The position numbers were made by a program, and so were the translations under genes. A stretch of DNA of 56,203 nucleotides from Bacteroidales bacterium (GTDB lineage: Bacteria; Bacteroidota; Bacteroidia; Bacteroidales; Lentimicrobiaceae), in assembly GCA_022837485.1 (NCBI GenBank), contig JALHHH010000005.1, positions 1-56,203 on the forward strand. The letters are read 5' to 3'. Below the pieces are notes generated by a model. It had not been told where the DNA came from. It saw nothing but the letters and a program-made list of their open reading frames with translations, and did no database searches. Positions within the stretch are counted from its first letter, which is position 1; every line of letters starts with the position of its first letter. Below, in pieces: positions 9,351 to 18,012 of the stretch.

Positions 9351-9390
9351 GAAAAAGCACAGCGGCAGACACTCTGTGCCTGCCGCTGTG
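9351..9390 (-). terminator. Rho-independent terminator of the T9SS BNR/PKD gene
   Basis: A perfect 11-bp stem is formed by 9380-9390 and 9358-9368 (CACAGCGGCAG with its complement) with an 11-nt loop. On the minus strand it is followed by CTTTTTCC. It lies 23 nt after the stop codon of the gene ending at 9413. Confidence 0.8.
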
Positions 9391-9412
9391 TATCCTTCTG
9401 CAGTTCAAATAG

Positions 9413-12400
9413 TTATTCTACGATAAGCTTTATCTGACGGCTTTCTTCTTTCGAATCGATGCGCAGAATGTAAATTCCCGCCGGAAGGTTACCGGTAGAA
9501 AGAGTAAAATGATAGCCGCTACCGGCTTTCTGCTGCATTATTTTCCTTCCCAGGGTGTTGTAAAGCGACAGCTCAACCTGAGTCATCGGACTGCCTGAAA
9601 CAATATTGAAGATATCCCTTCCCGGGTTGGGGTAGAGTGTAATTCCGGCGCTGTTGGTCGCGGGCAGTTCGGTATTTACCAGCTCACTAACAACAATGTT
9701 GTCGAGATAGAGGCTGTTACCCCTGCGATGATAGGATTCAAAAGCGATCATCACATCGTTGCTGCCAATGTATGCCGATAAATCAATCAGCAAACAAAGA
9801 GGATTACTGCCGGTTCCGCACCAGTCAGCGGGAGACTCGGGAGTGTATAGTCCGTTATCCACGATTTCATGCGTTTGAAAGTTGCCGGTTCCGTCTTCGG
9901 CAATTGCAAATACCCTGTCCCAGCTAAAGCCGCAATCGCTGGATACAAAAACGATAAGGGAGTCGGATATCTGCTGATACCGCCGGATGTAAGCGTGCTC
10001 AAAACCAAGATATGCTGAATTTAATCCGCTCAGATTAAACGGTGGTGTGATAAGCCGGTCGCGGGGGCCGGGTGCGGAGGAATAATCGAAGAAGTTCATA
10101 CGGATAGCAGTGGTACCGGGACTGCTTCCCTGTACCTGAGCCACTTCCCACGTATTTTTGTTGTCGGGATTTTGCACTGTCCAGGAATTGGCCTGTAGCG
10201 TCATACTCTCCCAGTCTTCGGTAAACGGCAGAGTCATGCCGCCAACCTGTATGTAATTGGTTTTGGTTACAGCTTTTGTACCGTTAATATTGGAGGTTTC
10301 AAGAGTGATACTGTAATTTCCGGGGCTGTTGAAGAGTACTTCGGGATTTCTTGATCCGGCATCGGTGCCGTTTACAAAGATATAATCGTCTGGTTCTATG
10401 GTCCAGTGCCATTCAATCGGACAATACATGGACGCGTCAGAAAATCTGACCACAGCATTGTCGCCCGAGCAGAAAACGCGCTTGTCGGCGCTGAATTCAG
10501 GAAGCGGCAGAATCGTGTCACTTACAATGATATAACCCGATTTCAATTCAGTACTCGTTCCGGCAGGGTTTGATACAGTCAGGCTTACCGAATAGGTTCC
10601 GGGTTCGCTCCAGGTGATGTTGCCGGGATTTCTTAAATTGGATGAAGGAGTGTTGGACCCGGGGAACGACCAGAACCAGTCAAACGGAATACCCGTTGAA
10701 AGGTCGGTAAATGTTACAGGGCATCCGGCAGGTACTATCGTCTCACTTGCTGAAAAATCCGCAAGAGGACTTGAGTAGCTTACTGGCGACTCCCAGAGTC
10801 CGCGTCCGTATGAACCTGCACGTATTACATCGCCGTTTGGCCCTGCAGGATCGTAGTATATTTCAAGCTCGGTTACCAGTATGGCTGCCGGCAGTCCGTC
10901 GGAGAATAAGATCCAGTCGTTCATGCTTCCGTCACGGTAGAATACACCAATATCGGTTCCAAGATAAAGACCTTCGTTGCTGTTGCGATAGTATGCAATG
11001 GTGTTCATCTGTACATCCGGCAGTGTTCCGGTAATTTCCGTCCAGGTGTATCCTTTGTCCGCTGATTTGAACACGCGGTTCTGCTGCACCAGATATACGA
11101 TGTTTTCATCAACCGGGCTGGCTTCAATAGCAGATATGGTGTTGTTGGTGGGGAGGTTGGGTGTCAAGGTGTTCCAGACAACCGACGCATCTTTTACGTT
11201 GTCGCTGCGGTAAAGAAGGTTTCCGCTCGCGGCATAAATAATGTTGGTGTTGGCTCGGGATTGAACAAGAACGCTGAGGTTGCTGGTGTTGATGTTTGAG
11301 ATTTTTGTCCAGCTCACCGAGCCGGTGTTGCCGGCTTTGATGTTGGTGCTTCTCCATACGTTTTTGTAACCTATGAACATCACGTTGCCGTCGAAATGGT
11401 CGATAAGAAAGGGAGTTACCCATGCACCTCCCTCGGTGATTCCGTTGGAACCCTGCCCGGCAATCTGTCCCTGGCTGTTGTGGTTGAAAATACGGTTGAT
11501 AGAGCCATAATATATAGTTGAATAGCTATAACGGTCATCGATGGGGTCAAATGCGCATTCCATCCCGTCTCCGCCACCAACGGCAATCCATTCCGTTCCG
11601 GTAAATGTAGAGGTGCCGTTGTCCTGGTATCCATTGATAACGAAATTTTTGTTGGTGGCACTTTGTCCGATTTTGTATGCCTGGCTGATAACAAGTCCAT
11701 TGGAAATCTCCGTCCACGATTGTCCGCCGTTTGCAGTCCAGTACACCCCGCCATCGTTGCCTGCATACAGGCGGTTGTTCAGTGGATTGTATTCGAGTAT
11801 GTGCAGGTCGGCATGTACCGATTGTACGCCGCAGCCGCCGTACCAGTGCGCTGTGATAAACCAGCTGGATCCGCCGTTGGTTGATTTAAAGATATTTACG
11901 CCACCGGCATGTATAATTTCTGCGTTGTTGGGATCAACCGAGATGTCCAGATCGTACCATGCCTGTCCGCCGCTTCCGCCCTGGCAATCCCATGCCATAA
12001 TGTTTGGCGTGGTAGAACGTACGGTGAAGGAAAGTCCGCTGTCTTCAGAGCGGTAAAGCCCTTTGAAGGAGTCGCTGTTGGTAATCAGGAAATATACGAT
12101 TTCAGGATTTGCCGGAGAAACACCTATAACTCCGCGGCTGCCGCCGGGAAGTCCGTTGTTGATAGTGGTGAACGTTTCACCGTTATCGGTTGAACGGTAA
12201 AATGTTCCGCTCACTGCTCCGTATACGATGTCTGGATTTCCCGGCTTGAATACCACCTCCTTGAAATTGCCGGAAGCTTTACGAACCCAGGTTGCACCTG
12301 CATTGATAGTTTTATAAAGACCTGAGCTTGTGGCGGCAAGAATAATCTGAGGATCGTCGGGGTGCAAAAGCAAACGCCCAACGGTAACGTTACCCATGCC

Positions 12401-13084
12401 TGTACTGGAAGGAATCCAAGTTATGCCGCCGTCGAAACTCTTCCAAACGCCCAGACCGGCAGCATCGCCGGCATCGCGGTCGCCGGTGCCCATATACAGG
12501 ATGTCGGGATTGGTATAGTCAACGGCTATCGCCGAAACTCCGAGTGTTGGCATAACATCGGTATGGCTGTACCAGGTAAGTCCGCCATCGTGGGTAGCCC
12601 ACAGTCCGCCTGAAGGTGCACCAATAAAAATGGTATTGGGATCGGTAGGATGGAAGGCAATGGCATTAACACGGCCAAGCCCCCTGTATCCGTTATAACC
12701 CGAAGGAACGGTAAAAGGCCCCAGGGGAGACCAGTCACCCGATCGCTCACGGGTTGAATTGGAAGCCGTATATTCGTTCCAGGCACGGATGTTCCGGTCC
12801 GGAGCCGGACGGCGGCCATCCGGTGTAACGCGCTGCTGCATCATGTATTCCCAGCGCTTAAATGGCTTGAAACCACTGCCTTTAGTAACTTCTCTACCTT
12901 CCCAGTACTGCTCAAATGCGCGTTGGGTTTCAAAAAAGTTTGCATCGGGATTTTGCATCAGCTCTACCCAGTAAGGGTAGGTGGCCGTGTCGTTCGCGGG
13001 AACCTGTGACTGAACACTCTGTAACGAAAGCAACCCTCCCAGCAGATAAAGAACTGCCAGGATCCTGAATAATGAATTTCTCAT
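9413..13084 (-). CDS. Large secreted T9SS cargo with BNR/sortilin-like repeats and PKD domains
   Basis: 1223 residues. A signal peptide (MRNSLFRILAVLYLLGGLLS) is followed by about 700 residues of BNR/Vps10-like beta-propeller repeats, seen as many GGxTW or GATW turns (DGGLTWYS, DGGITWIP, NAGATWVR, NGGSSWFI, NGGQSWTE, DKGYTW). Two PKD domains come next (PVTFTDLSTGIPFDWFWSFPG; VVRFSDASMYCPIEWHWTIEP), then a beta-sandwich like choice-of-anchor J (PFTEDWESM, YLGFEHAYIR). The end is a type A sorting domain (GITLYPNPGRDIFNI, GIYILRID). It should be exported by Sec and T9SS and attached to or released from the surface. No catalytic motif identifies an enzyme. The ATG at 13084 was chosen for the signal peptide; an ATG at 13123 is too far upstream. 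Confidence 0.9.
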   Translation of the reverse strand: MRNSLFRILAVLYLLGGLLSLQSVQSQVPANDTATYPYWVELMQNPDANFFETQRAFEQYWEGREVTKGSGFKPFKRWEYMMQQRVTPDGRRPAPDRNIRAWNEYTASNSTRERSGDWSPLGPFTVPSGYNGYRGLGRVNAIAFHPTDPNTIFIGAPSGGLWATHDGGLTWYSHTDVMPTLGVSAIAVDYTNPDILYMGTGDRDAGDAAGLGVWKSFDGGITWIPSSTGMGNVTVGRLLLHPDDPQIILAATSSGLYKTINAGATWVRKASGNFKEVVFKPGNPDIVYGAVSGTFYRSTDNGETFTTINNGLPGGSRGVIGVSPANPEIVYFLITNSDSFKGLYRSEDSGLSFTVRSTTPNIMAWDCQGGSGGQAWYDLDISVDPNNAEIIHAGGVNIFKSTNGGSSWFITAHWYGGCGVQSVHADLHILEYNPLNNRLYAGNDGGVYWTANGGQSWTEISNGLVISQAYKIGQSATNKNFVINGYQDNGTSTFTGTEWIAVGGGDGMECAFDPIDDRYSYSTIYYGSINRIFNHNSQGQIAGQGSNGITEGGAWVTPFLIDHFDGNVMFIGYKNVWRSTNIKAGNTGSVSWTKISNINTSNLSVLVQSRANTNIIYAASGNLLYRSDNVKDASVVWNTLTPNLPTNNTISAIEASPVDENIVYLVQQNRVFKSADKGYTWTEITGTLPDVQMNTIAYYRNSNEGLYLGTDIGVFYRDGSMNDWILFSDGLPAAILVTELEIYYDPAGPNGDVIRAGSYGRGLWESPVSYSSPLADFSASETIVPAGCPVTFTDLSTGIPFDWFWSFPGSNTPSSNLRNPGNITWSEPGTYSVSLTVSNPAGTSTELKSGYIIVSDTILPLPEFSADKRVFCSGDNAVVRFSDASMYCPIEWHWTIEPDDYIFVNGTDAGSRNPEVLFNSPGNYSITLETSNINGTKAVTKTNYIQVGGMTLPFTEDWESMTLQANSWTVQNPDNKNTWEVAQVQGSSPGTTAIRMNFFDYSSAPGPRDRLITPPFNLSGLNSAYLGFEHAYIRRYQQISDSLIVFVSSDCGFSWDRVFAIAEDGTGNFQTHEIVDNGLYTPESPADWCGTGSNPLCLLIDLSAYIGSNDVMIAFESYHRRGNSLYLDNIVVSELVNTELPATNSAGITLYPNPGRDIFNIVSGSPMTQVELSLYNTLGRKIMQQKAGSGYHFTLSTGNLPAGIYILRIDSKEESRQIKLIVE

Positions 13085-13419
13085 GAATTGAATGCTTTGG
13101 AAGTATTTACATTGAATTGACAAGCTACAAAGTTAATAGTTTACACTATTCATAGTTTTGTAAATTGCATTTTTATTGTCAGAGGCTTCTGCATCCCCCG
13201 TCCTAGGCATTCCCGCTTCCGGTGCTCACTTTTCAATTGCCCGTTCCGGTACCATATTATCTCCCTTCAAGTTAACGATAGTATCGGAGTAATAGCCTTT
13301 TTGCTTAATTTTACATTCGTTTCTGCTTCATCTGACTATTGCTTTATTCCAAACAATAATATTGCTGACGACATTGTTGTTACTAACGGAAACGATTGTT
13401 TAACGGATAAAAAAAATCA
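13085..13419. other. Divergent spacer, T9SS gene / lipoprotein gene
   Basis: Apart from the -7 box and small inverted repeat at 13128-13150, I see nothing definite. The plus-strand side has no clear TAnnTTTG box upstream of 13420. Confidence 0.4.
13128..13150 (-). promoter_or_regulatory. -7 box (TAACTTTG) and adjacent small inverted repeat upstream of the T9SS gene
   Basis: TAACTTTG on the minus strand (13128-13135) fits TAnnTTTG, 43 nt before the ATG at 13084. Touching it on the upstream side is a 6-bp inverted repeat AATAGT-TTAC-ACTATT (13135-13150), which might be an operator half-site pair. No clear -33 element is seen. Confidence 0.35.
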
Positions 13420-13896
13420 ATGACACGAAATATAATAATCACAGCCTGCCTGTCGATTGTATTGGTGACGTCCTGCATTAAAGACAGTTCAGAACCTTTG
13501 GCATCGGACTATATCATTTTCGGTCATTTTTATGGAGAATGTAAAGGAGAACAATGCATTGAAATTTACAGGCTTGAGAATGACATTCTTTTTGAAGATT
13601 CCAGCGACCGGTACCCGGATTCACAGAATTTTTACGACGGAAAATGGGTTGACCTGTCCAGAGATAAGTTTGATGCAGCAAAAGACCTGGTAAATTTTTT
13701 CCCGGCAGACTTGCTTGATGAACCCGGAACTATTATCGGACAACCGGATGCCGGCGATTGGGGTGGTCTTTACATTGAATACAGTCTGAATGAAACCAGA
13801 AGGTTTTGGTTGTTAGACCAGATGAAAAGCAATGTTCCGGAGAAATATCACGGTTTCATTGACAAAGTGAACGAAAAGATAGAAAAATTGCAATAA
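13420..13896 (+). CDS. Small lipoprotein of unknown function
   Basis: 158 residues. The N-terminus is a lipoprotein signal with lipobox LVTSC (Cys at about residue 19). The mature part is acidic and soluble, with FGHFYGECKGEQCIEIYRLE, a pattern I have seen in Bacteroidota lipoproteins that open with a short metal- or disulfide-type Cys pair (GECKGEQC). I do not recognise a named family. The gene starts 335 nt from the divergent T9SS gene and is followed after 34 nt by the DUF1648 protein on the same strand, so the two may be cotranscribed. Confidence 0.75.
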   Translation: MTRNIIITACLSIVLVTSCIKDSSEPLASDYIIFGHFYGECKGEQCIEIYRLENDILFEDSSDRYPDSQNFYDGKWVDLSRDKFDAAKDLVNFFPADLLDEPGTIIGQPDAGDWGGLYIEYSLNETRRFWLLDQMKSNVPEKYHGFIDKVNEKIEKLQ

Positions 13897-13930
13897 TAGT
13901 GGCATCCGGTCAGCGTTTGGCTGTTTTGAG

Positions 13931-14518
13931 ATGAAGTACATATCCCGGTGGAAGTGCTTCATAATCCATCAAACCACACGGCACTGTATCGGCTGCCCTG
14001 AAACTCTCAATTCTGTGGAAAAACAAAAACGACCCGATTCTCTTCCCGAAACTACGCCGGTGGATGTTATTCTGGAAGTTGCCGGCTATATGACGATTCT
14101 TGGAGTATGGATTTTCGTGCTGATGCATTACCCCAAACTCCCCGACACCATTGCTACTCACTTCAATGCATTGGGAGAGGCCGACGGCTATGGCGGCAAG
14201 GCCTCGTTATTTGCTCTCCCGGCTATTTCAACCATAATGTTTGCGGGGATTACAATTCTCAGCCGTTTTCCGCGTGTATTCAATTATCCGGTTAAAATAA
14301 CCCCCGAAAACGCACTCCGGCAGTACACCCTTGCCGTCCGCCTTTTGCGTATTCTGAAACTCGCTGTGGTAATTATGTTTGGAGTGATTGCAATGAAGAC
14401 TGTTCAGAATGCCGGCGACTCCGGCAGCGGACCCGGATTATGGTTTCTGCCTTTTGTACTGGGGATAACTTTTGTACCGCTGTTTACTTACATTTATCTC
14501 GCAAGTAAGAAGAAATAA
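13931..14518 (+). CDS. DUF1648-domain membrane protein
   Basis: Up to 195 residues. The DUF1648 signature is plain: HYPKLPDTIATHFNALGEADGYGGK, preceded by one membrane helix (ILEVAGYMTILGVWIFVLM) and followed by three more. DUF1648 occurs in SdpI-like membrane proteins; function here is unknown. The start is doubtful: the ATG at 13931 adds about 28 residues rich in Cys, His and Arg that look non-coding, while an in-frame GTG at 14015 would begin just before the family part (VEKQKRPDSLPE). I list the ATG as the outer limit. It lies 34 nt after a lipoprotein gene on the same strand. Confidence 0.75.
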   Translation: MKYISRWKCFIIHQTTRHCIGCPETLNSVEKQKRPDSLPETTPVDVILEVAGYMTILGVWIFVLMHYPKLPDTIATHFNALGEADGYGGKASLFALPAISTIMFAGITILSRFPRVFNYPVKITPENALRQYTLAVRLLRILKLAVVIMFGVIAMKTVQNAGDSGSGPGLWFLPFVLGITFVPLFTYIYLASKKK

Positions 14519-14574
14519 AACAATACCTTTCCGGGGACGTTACTTTTTGTCAACCCCGGCATCTTCAAAGGCTG

Positions 14575-14606
14575 TAGAAAAAAGCAGCCGGGTAGAACCC
14601 GGCTGC
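14575..14606 (-). terminator. Rho-independent terminator of the cytochrome bd operon
   Basis: A perfect 10-bp stem (GCAGCCGGGT, 14584-14593; complement 14597-14606) with a 3-nt loop is followed on the minus strand by TTTTTT. It lies 30 nt after the stop of the small CydX-like gene, so the transcript includes that gene. Confidence 0.85.
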
Positions 14607-14636
14607 AGATTAAAAATTTACAAATAATCCCGAAAA

Positions 14637-14771
14637 TCAGGGATTGGGGTCAACTATCTCATCCTCCATTATCTGACGGTCGAGCTTTTTCAGGGCCCAC
14701 CGGGTCATGTAATAGGAGAAAACGATCATTCCCGGCCAGGCAAGAAACCATAAAATTTTATCTAAATACAT
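14637..14771 (-). CDS. CydX-like 44-residue single-helix protein of the cytochrome bd operon
   Basis: The frame ATG(14771)-TGA(14637) encodes 44 residues: a short head MYLDKI, one hydrophobic helix LWFLAWPGMIVFSYYM, then a basic patch (TRWALKKLDRQ) and an acidic tail (MEDEIVDPNP). It begins 24 nt after the cydB stop and lies before the operon's terminator. In Proteobacteria the small subunit CydX (MWYFAWILG at its start) occupies this place and stabilises the haem site. The LWFLAW segment recalls it, with aromatic residues followed by Ala-Trp. Membership of the CydX family is inference from position, size, topology and this motif, not from homology I can show. It would be easy to overlook because it is so short. 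Confidence 0.75.
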   Translation of the reverse strand: MYLDKILWFLAWPGMIVFSYYMTRWALKKLDRQIMEDEIVDPNP

Positions 14772-14795
14772 TTGCGCTCAGTTTAAAGTTAACGA

Positions 14796-15953
14796 TTAAT
14801 AGATGTGTGAACTGTCGTCGTCAAGATCCGATTTCTCGATCGGCTTGTTGTTGATAGACTTCCATGCGACGTAGATGTACGCAATCACTACCGGGACAAA
14901 CAACGATACATAGCTCATGGCAGTGAGCGTGTAATGACTTGAAGAGCTGTTGCGTATGGTAAGTGAATGCTGAAGATTGTGAAGCGAGGGATAATAGGCC
15001 GTACTGTTGAGTCCGGCGATGAGCAGCAGGGAGAATACAGCCAGAACTGTTCCTGCGCCCCCAAACCATATTGCTTTGCGGCTTCGGCAGAAAAGGAAAC
15101 TGGAGATTCCGTAAAGAACGCCTGCCACGCCGGCAAGGAACAGTATCAGAACCACCGGCATTTGCAGCAGGTTGTGCAGGTATTTGTATTTCTCCATAAA
15201 AATTTCTCCGGTTTCAGGATTAACAGCAAAACCTTGTTTCAAAAGGAGATAAATAACAAAATACAGGAAAAACACCAGAAATGGAACGGCGTTGTTCCAC
15301 ATTTGCCTGCGGGCACGTACGAGGATGTTCTCCTCGTTTACACTGTTAACAATGTATAGAATGCCCAGTACCCTTGCAAGGAAAAATACCGATAGTCCGA
15401 GAGCTACGTTATGGATATTCAACACGGCTTCAAGTCCGTGAAACGGGGTTTCCCAGCGTGAGATGGCTGAGTCGTAGATGTTGGTAAGGTTCATTTTATC
15501 GACCGAGAAGTTTGCACCGTTAAAGAACGTTCCTACCGCGGTTCCTATCAGAATGGTTCCAAGCAGTCCGTTTAGGAACAGGAAAACTTCATAGGTTTTT
15601 CTTCCCAGAAAATTGGCTGGTTTGGTTCGGTACTCGTAGGATATAGCCTGGATAACGAAAGCGAAAAGTATGGCCATCCACACCCAGTAAGCACCGCCAA
15701 AGCTGGTGGAATAAAAAAGCGGAAAGGATGCGAAAAAGGCTCCGCCGAAGGTGACCAGAGTGGTAAAAGTGAGCTCCCATTTACGGCCCAGGGTATTGAT
15801 GATCAGTGAACGTTCGGTTTCAGTTTTTCCAAGCTGGTAGATAAGGGTTTGACCTCCCTGCACAAACATCAGGAAAACCAGCAGGCTTGCCAGCAGAGAT
15901 ATAATAATCCACCAGTATTGTTGAAGTGTATATAATTCGAATGTTTCAAACAT
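14796..15953 (-). CDS. cydB: Cytochrome bd quinol oxidase subunit II
   Basis: 385 residues, about nine membrane helices. CydB is the structural partner of CydA in the quinol:O2 oxidoreductase, which reduces oxygen with high affinity without pumping protons. Characteristic stretches are LQQYWWIIISLLASLLVFLMFVQGGQTL at the start, TFGGAFFASFPLFYSTSFGGAYWVWM, FLNGLLGTILIGTAVGTFFNGANF and the C-terminal helices. It follows cydA with a 1-nt gap and precedes the 44-codon CydX-like gene by 24 nt. The N-terminus begins MFETFELYTLQQYWW, normal for the Bacteroidota form. The gene looks complete. Confidence 0.95.
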   Translation of the reverse strand: MFETFELYTLQQYWWIIISLLASLLVFLMFVQGGQTLIYQLGKTETERSLIINTLGRKWELTFTTLVTFGGAFFASFPLFYSTSFGGAYWVWMAILFAFVIQAISYEYRTKPANFLGRKTYEVFLFLNGLLGTILIGTAVGTFFNGANFSVDKMNLTNIYDSAISRWETPFHGLEAVLNIHNVALGLSVFFLARVLGILYIVNSVNEENILVRARRQMWNNAVPFLVFFLYFVIYLLLKQGFAVNPETGEIFMEKYKYLHNLLQMPVVLILFLAGVAGVLYGISSFLFCRSRKAIWFGGAGTVLAVFSLLLIAGLNSTAYYPSLHNLQHSLTIRNSSSSHYTLTAMSYVSLFVPVVIAYIYVAWKSINNKPIEKSDLDDDSSHIY

Positions 15954-15954
15954 A

Positions 15955-17508
15955 TCAGTGTCCTCCTTCTTGTTTGGGTCCTATTTTAATTTGCTTAAAC
16001 ATAATCTTGAGCTCGGCAATCAGCAGGGTGGTAAATACAACCCCAAACAGAATGAACGTAGTGATAACTGCATTGGTGTCGAGTCGCGAAACGGCAGCCA
16101 TGGTGGGCATCAGATCCTGGATTACCCACGGCTGACGTCCCATTTCTGCGGTTATCCATCCCGATTGACTTGCAATGTAGGCAAGCGGGATGTTTACAAT
16201 TCCAATGGTAAGCCAGAATTTCGACTGCGATATTTTCCCTTTGTATACAAGCAGAAGAACGATGGCAAAAAACATCATGAACCACATTCCAAGTGCTACC
16301 ATTATGTGGAAGCTGTAGAATGTAATCGGAACGCTGGGAACAAGCCGTGAAGGGTCGTCAACAAAGTAACCGTATCCGAAGTACTGGAAGTTTTCATCGA
16401 GAATTTGCCTGGCCTCGTCCATCTTGGCCTGATCCTGAGCCTCTTTGGCTAATTTGAATTCGGCGAGAGCATCAATTGCCAGCTTTCCACGGGCAATTTT
16501 TTCAGCAGCAGAGAGAATGTTGTATTTCTCATTGCCCTCCATCAGGTCGCGGATACCGGGAACAAAGGCGTTGATATCCTGAAAAGCCATGTAGGAAAGG
16601 AAGTTGGGAATTTCGATTTTGAAAACGAAGTCCTTGATGTTCTCATTGTCGGGATCTTCCGGACTGGTGGACATAACACCTATGGCTACCAGCGGGGCGC
16701 GTGTCTGACCGACGTAAAGTCCTTCAAATGCAGCAAATTTCATGGGCTGGTTCTGCGCTACAACCCGGGCGCTGTAGTCACCCGTGAGTATGGTAAAAAT
16801 GGAAGTAATCAGTCCGAATACTGCAGCTACCACGATGCTGCGTTTGGCAAAAACAATATGGCGCTTACGCAAAAGATACCACGAGCTGATGCCGATAACT
16901 ACTATTGCAGCCAGCAGATAGGAGGAAGAAATGGTATGGGTGAATTTGCTGACAGCCATGGGCGACAACAGAACATCCCAGAAGTTGTGCATTTCGTTGC
17001 GCGCAGTTTCAGGGTTGAATTTCATTCCCACCGGAAGCTGCATCCATGCGTTGGCTACCAGAATCCAGAGAGCCGACAGACTGGCTCCGAACGCCACAAG
17101 CCATGTTGAAACCAGATGGAATTTCTTGCTTACCTTATTCCATCCGAAAAACATTACGGCAATAAAAGTGGATTCCAGGAAAAAGGCCATAATTCCTTCG
17201 ATGGCAAGCGGTGCTCCGAAAATGTCGCCGACAAACCAGGAGTAGTTCGACCAGTTGGTTCCGAATTCAAACTCCAGAATAATTCCCGTTGCAACTCCAA
17301 TTGCGAAATTGATACCAAAAATGGTCATCCAGAATTTGGTGATGCGCTTCCATTCCGGATTTCCTGTCCTTACATAAATGGTCTCCATGATGGCCATGAT
17401 AAACCCCAGACCAAGCGTAAGCGGAACAAATATCCAGTGATACATGGCCGTAAGCGCAAATTGCGCACGTGACCAATCAATCAGTGAGTAGTCGAATGCT
17501 TCTGTCAT
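15955..17508 (-). CDS. cydA: Cytochrome bd quinol oxidase subunit I
   Basis: 517 residues. It aligns easily with E. coli CydA from memory. The haem b595 ligand is at H24 in LTAMYHWIFVPLTLG, the haem b558 His in SKFTHTISSSY, and the b558 Met in FHIMVALGMW. The GRQPW motif near the C-terminus (EMGRQPWVIQDLMPT) is present. The quinol loop (GDYSARVVAQNQPMKFAAFEGLY) keeps the conserved Glu after KFAAF. It oxidises quinol and reduces O2 at the cytoplasmic membrane. The order DUF4492-cydA-cydB-small protein, with gaps of 6, 1 and 24 nt, indicates one operon with a promoter near 17759-17787 and a terminator at 14575-14606. Confidence 0.97.
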   Translation of the reverse strand: MTEAFDYSLIDWSRAQFALTAMYHWIFVPLTLGLGFIMAIMETIYVRTGNPEWKRITKFWMTIFGINFAIGVATGIILEFEFGTNWSNYSWFVGDIFGAPLAIEGIMAFFLESTFIAVMFFGWNKVSKKFHLVSTWLVAFGASLSALWILVANAWMQLPVGMKFNPETARNEMHNFWDVLLSPMAVSKFTHTISSSYLLAAIVVIGISSWYLLRKRHIVFAKRSIVVAAVFGLITSIFTILTGDYSARVVAQNQPMKFAAFEGLYVGQTRAPLVAIGVMSTSPEDPDNENIKDFVFKIEIPNFLSYMAFQDINAFVPGIRDLMEGNEKYNILSAAEKIARGKLAIDALAEFKLAKEAQDQAKMDEARQILDENFQYFGYGYFVDDPSRLVPSVPITFYSFHIMVALGMWFMMFFAIVLLLVYKGKISQSKFWLTIGIVNIPLAYIASQSGWITAEMGRQPWVIQDLMPTMAAVSRLDTNAVITTFILFGVVFTTLLIAELKIMFKQIKIGPKQEGGH

Positions 17509-17514
17509 GTTGTT

Positions 17515-17739
17515 CTAGTTATTTGGTTTTGTTAATTGTTCAATTACATAATCGCTTCGCTCCTCATCGGTGCTGAAGTTTGTCTTGAGAAAATTGGGAA
17601 AAAAGAATAGCTTCAGGATGACAAACATCACAAAAAGCTTAATAAGAATGATGAGCCAAAGGGTCCTGCCCAGGGTCATGCTCCTGAATCCTTCGTAATA
17701 AAAGTTGAAGGCCCGTAGAAATATGTTTTTGTTTTGCAT
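17515..17739 (-). CDS. DUF4492 small membrane protein, first gene of the cytochrome bd operon
   Basis: 74 residues. It opens with a basic-aromatic head (FLRAFNFYYEGFRSMTLGRTLW), one long membrane helix (LIILIKLFVMFVILKLFFFPNFL) and a charged tail. This matches DUF4492, a family of about 70-80 residues found, as far as I recall, just ahead of cydA in Bacteroidota. It ends 6 nt before cydA. The role is unknown; assembly or stability of the oxidase is a reasonable guess from position. The start ATG at 17739 lies 19 nt downstream of the -7 box. Confidence 0.85.
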   Translation of the reverse strand: MQNKNIFLRAFNFYYEGFRSMTLGRTLWLIILIKLFVMFVILKLFFFPNFLKTNFSTDEERSDYVIEQLTKPNN

Positions 17740-17758
17740 AATTTTTTGCTTTGTTGCC

Positions 17759-17787
17759 CAAAAATAAGGAGAAACAAACGGAACAAA
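17759..17787 (-). promoter_or_regulatory. Bacteroidota-type promoter of the cytochrome bd operon
   Basis: On the minus strand TTTG (17784-17787), a 17-nt spacer and TATTTTTG (17759-17766) match the -33/-7 pair used by the Bacteroidota primary sigma factor. Transcription would begin near 17752, leaving a leader of only about a dozen nt before the DUF4492 ATG at 17739. Confidence 0.65.
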
Positions 17788-17902
17788 AAAAATTATTTTA
17801 ATTTAGATTTTGTCTTAATTGTTTAAGACTTTCGCTTGCTGCTTTGTGCAAGATCATGTCTGACTACTGATAAACAGCATTATGAAAGGAATGCCATTTT
17901 GG

Positions 17903-17927
17903 TTTTGTTTATGATCGTTAAACAAAA
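17903..17927. promoter_or_regulatory. 9-bp inverted repeat upstream of the cytochrome bd promoter (candidate operator)
   Basis: TTTTGTTTA (17903-17911) and TAAACAAAA (17919-17927) are perfect inverted arms around a 7-nt centre, about 150 nt upstream of the cyd -7 box. It could bind a regulator or be a simple hairpin; no family-specific site (FNR, CRP) matches. Confidence 0.3.
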
Positions 17928-17963
17928 TACCTTTTTTGATGATGTTTACTGGTGATGCCGGGA

Positions 17964-18012
17964 AAAAAGCGTTTCCGGATCACTCTCCCGTAAAGCAGAA
18001 AATGATCCGGAA
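17964..18012 (-). terminator. Rho-independent terminator after the HMA lipoprotein / mrp operon
   Basis: A perfect 10-bp stem (TTCCGGATCA at 17973-17982 and TGATCCGGAA at 18003-18012) with a 20-nt loop is followed on the minus strand by ACGCTTTTTT. It lies 73 nt after the HMA gene stop, so mrpA-G and the HMA gene may share this end. Confidence 0.75.
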
